Below are positions 62,485 through 64,000 of a stretch of DNA of 64,000 nt, in pieces (within the stretch, counting starts at the first letter, position 1; each line of letters opens with the position of its first letter). The notes beneath the pieces were generated by a model that was not told the DNA's origin, did no database searches, and was given only the letters and a program-made list of their open reading frames with translations. The position numbers were made by a program, and so were the translations under genes. The DNA is taken from NCBI GenBank assembly GCA_000499405.2, contig HG738138.1, positions 18,143,753 through 18,207,752 on the forward strand, read 5' to 3'. Source of the DNA: Onchocerca volvulus (lineage: Eukaryota; Nematoda; Chromadorea; Rhabditida; Onchocercidae).

Positions 62485-63920
62485 ATGACAATTTTCAACG
62501 GAATCGCTCTTATAAAAGTTATAGAAGCTCGTGATCTTCGACTTACTGAATGGTCAAAAAGGTCTGTACAATGAATGAATTTCATGTTCTATCTTTCTAT
62601 GCTGATAAACAATCGGAGAGATGAGATGATTTAGCCATATGCTTACATTTATAGGCCTATTAAGCGAATATACAATGACTGTATTTTTATTGCTCTTATT
62701 TTACTTCTGAGAATTTCAAGAGAGAAAGATATTCTGTTGTGATTACTTTATTCTAACATATCTTTAAAATCCCATAAAGATATTTCTTTGGATTATAGAC
62801 ATTTCATTATTATTTGCCGTTTTGATAACGGTGATATTAAAAGCATGTCGTGATAAGTTTTTATTCCGATTAAGAACTTTCTCTCTCTTTATAGATTTAC
62901 GACTACTTCAAAAGACACAACATTATTGGATGTTTATGTAAAAATTGACTGTGATGAGCAACACATTGGAGAAACACTGACTCGTCCAAAAACTTGCATG
63001 CCTGTTTGGAATGAAGATTACGAGGTTTCATGTCCATCCTAGGCTGTTTTTACGGAATTCTTCTAATAATTGAAACTCCAAATAATTCTTATTTACCAAC
63101 TACCATCATTAATATTGATTAATCTGTATCGTACCAGATTATTTTTTACAGACTGAAGTTCATAATGGTCATGAGCTTGAATTTACCGTTTTTCATGATT
63201 GCTCCTTACCTCCTGATGATTTTGTGGCCAATTGTCGTATACAATTCGAAGATCTTAAAATTGGAACAAAGAATGACATCTGGGTTTGAACTGAAGCTCT
63301 TTACAGAACTGATTAATGATATAATCGAATCAAAAAAATCTTTTAAGAGAAATTTGAACTATACATTCAAGGCCAAATCATAGGGTAAACTAACAATCTA
63401 GAAGTTATTTCTCGGAAAAGAATCTGTGAGTTGGGAAATTTGGCTGGTGAGCCTTTTCTTAAAAGCCCAGCAGTTCCAAGTTGAAGTTTTTTCCTAATGT
63501 GGAATACAAACAATTTATAAAGTAAAAAAAGAAAGAAGAAATCAGCATAAATACTTATCTTTCTAGATTGATCTGGAACCACACGGACAACTTCATTTAC
63601 TTATTGAGCTGAAAGGTTCATTGAGTGAAGGTTAGCATAAATTTTGCATGAATTTGAACAGTTTTTATTAAAAATAAATTTATCAATTTCAGAAGTTTTA
63701 TTATTCATTAATCACTTCTCAAAATAGAAACATCTCAGAGGCAAAATAAAGGAGCATCTTTTTTGAAGATTATTATTGTTTTCAGAAAGTTCATCGTAAA
63801 ACTGTATCTTATTTAGAAGTATCTCGAAATATTGCCAAGGAAAAGCGGGTTTTTCAAGAACGCACCGATGCATTCAGTAGTCGACAGCGCCGAGGCGCAA
63901 TGCGCCGAAGAATTCATGAG
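62485..63920 (+). CDS. pkc-1: Novel protein kinase C (PKC-epsilon/PKC-1 type), N-terminal part; continues past window
   Basis: Calcium-independent, diacylglycerol-responsive Ser/Thr kinase; C. elegans PKC-1 acts in neurons. Five exons seen: 62485..62561, 62895..63024, 63152..63283, 63567..63630, 63817..63920, giving 169 residues. [24 protein letters not shown] starts directly at the C2 domain, as in the family. [41 protein letters not shown] and [14 protein letters not shown] complete it, with [15 protein letters not shown] as the last strand. Residues ~156-168 ([13 protein letters not shown]) are the pseudosubstrate, Ala replacing the phospho-acceptor. The start has an in-frame TAA upstream. 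C1 and kinase domains must lie to the right. The fifth exon needs the TTATTTAG acceptor at 63809-63816; an upstream TTTCAG would give a stop. Confidence 0.95.
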
Positions 63921-64000
63921 GTTTCTAATTGTTTCTTTGTATGAAGCAAACAGTTAGCAATTAATTCATTCAAATAATGCGTTCATTTACGTTTTTTTTT

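Noticed and set aside
63686..63730. Possible small exon between pkc-1 exons 4 and 5 after TTTCAG at about 63691
   Set aside because: With the required phase it hits an in-frame TAG and adds sequence absent from the PKC family.
1..64000. Wolbachia-derived or other laterally transferred bacterial DNA, CRISPR arrays, transposase or reverse-transcriptase genes
   Set aside because: I looked for these because such insertions are common in filarial genomes, but no recognisable bacterial or mobile-element protein, nor regularly spaced repeats, are present.

Overview
This is an intron-rich, strongly AT-rich stretch of a eukaryotic nuclear chromosome. Introns are GT-AG with the nematode-type TTTTCAG acceptor, homopolymer and GT/TATG runs are frequent, and every gene I can identify is a metazoan, nematode-like ortholog. 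A filarial (spirurid) nematode is my best guess; this is inference from composition, intron density and protein similarity, not proof. I see no bacterial, viral, CRISPR or transposase genes.

Layout, left to right. (1) 1..2785, minus: NOP53/GLTSCR2-like ribosome-biogenesis factor, with its conserved C-terminus cut off by the window edge. (2) 6323..18873, plus: a complete dre-1/FBXO11 gene (F-box, right-handed beta-helix repeats, C-terminal UBR-type zinc finger), head-to-head with NOP53. (3) 22735..24406, plus: a four-exon cytosolic fatty-acid-binding protein. (4) 25572..25643, minus: tRNA-Cys(GCA). (5) 26683..29705, minus: a seven-exon, signal-peptide- and TM-bearing member of the phospholipase B1 GDSL family whose catalytic GDSL block is destroyed although the frame is intact. 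(6) 36175..43770, minus: complete cullin-5 with 19 exons. (7) 43771..62484: about 18.7 kb without a recognisable gene, holding one coding-like island near 46.3-46.8 kb and a nested inverted repeat near 53.8-54.1 kb. (8) 62485..end, plus: the 5' part of a novel PKC (pkc-1/PKC-epsilon type) with C2 domain and pseudosubstrate, running off the right edge.

The genes do not form an operon or single pathway. DRE-1 is a substrate receptor for SCF (cullin-1) ligases and CUL-5 is the scaffold of a different ligase, so both belong to ubiquitin signalling but not to one complex. From memory, the C. elegans orthologs of NOP53, dre-1, cul-5, pkc-1 and some lbp genes lie on chromosome V, so the neighbourhood looks like conserved macrosynteny.

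Exon boundaries were read by eye from splice sites, reading-frame phase and similarity to families I know. For the complete genes the phases close exactly: DRE-1 915 aa, FABP 139 aa, PLB-like 431 aa, CUL-5 774 aa. The most interesting item is the PLB-family pseudoenzyme; next are two nested inverted repeats and two splice-site decoys in cul-5 and pkc-1.
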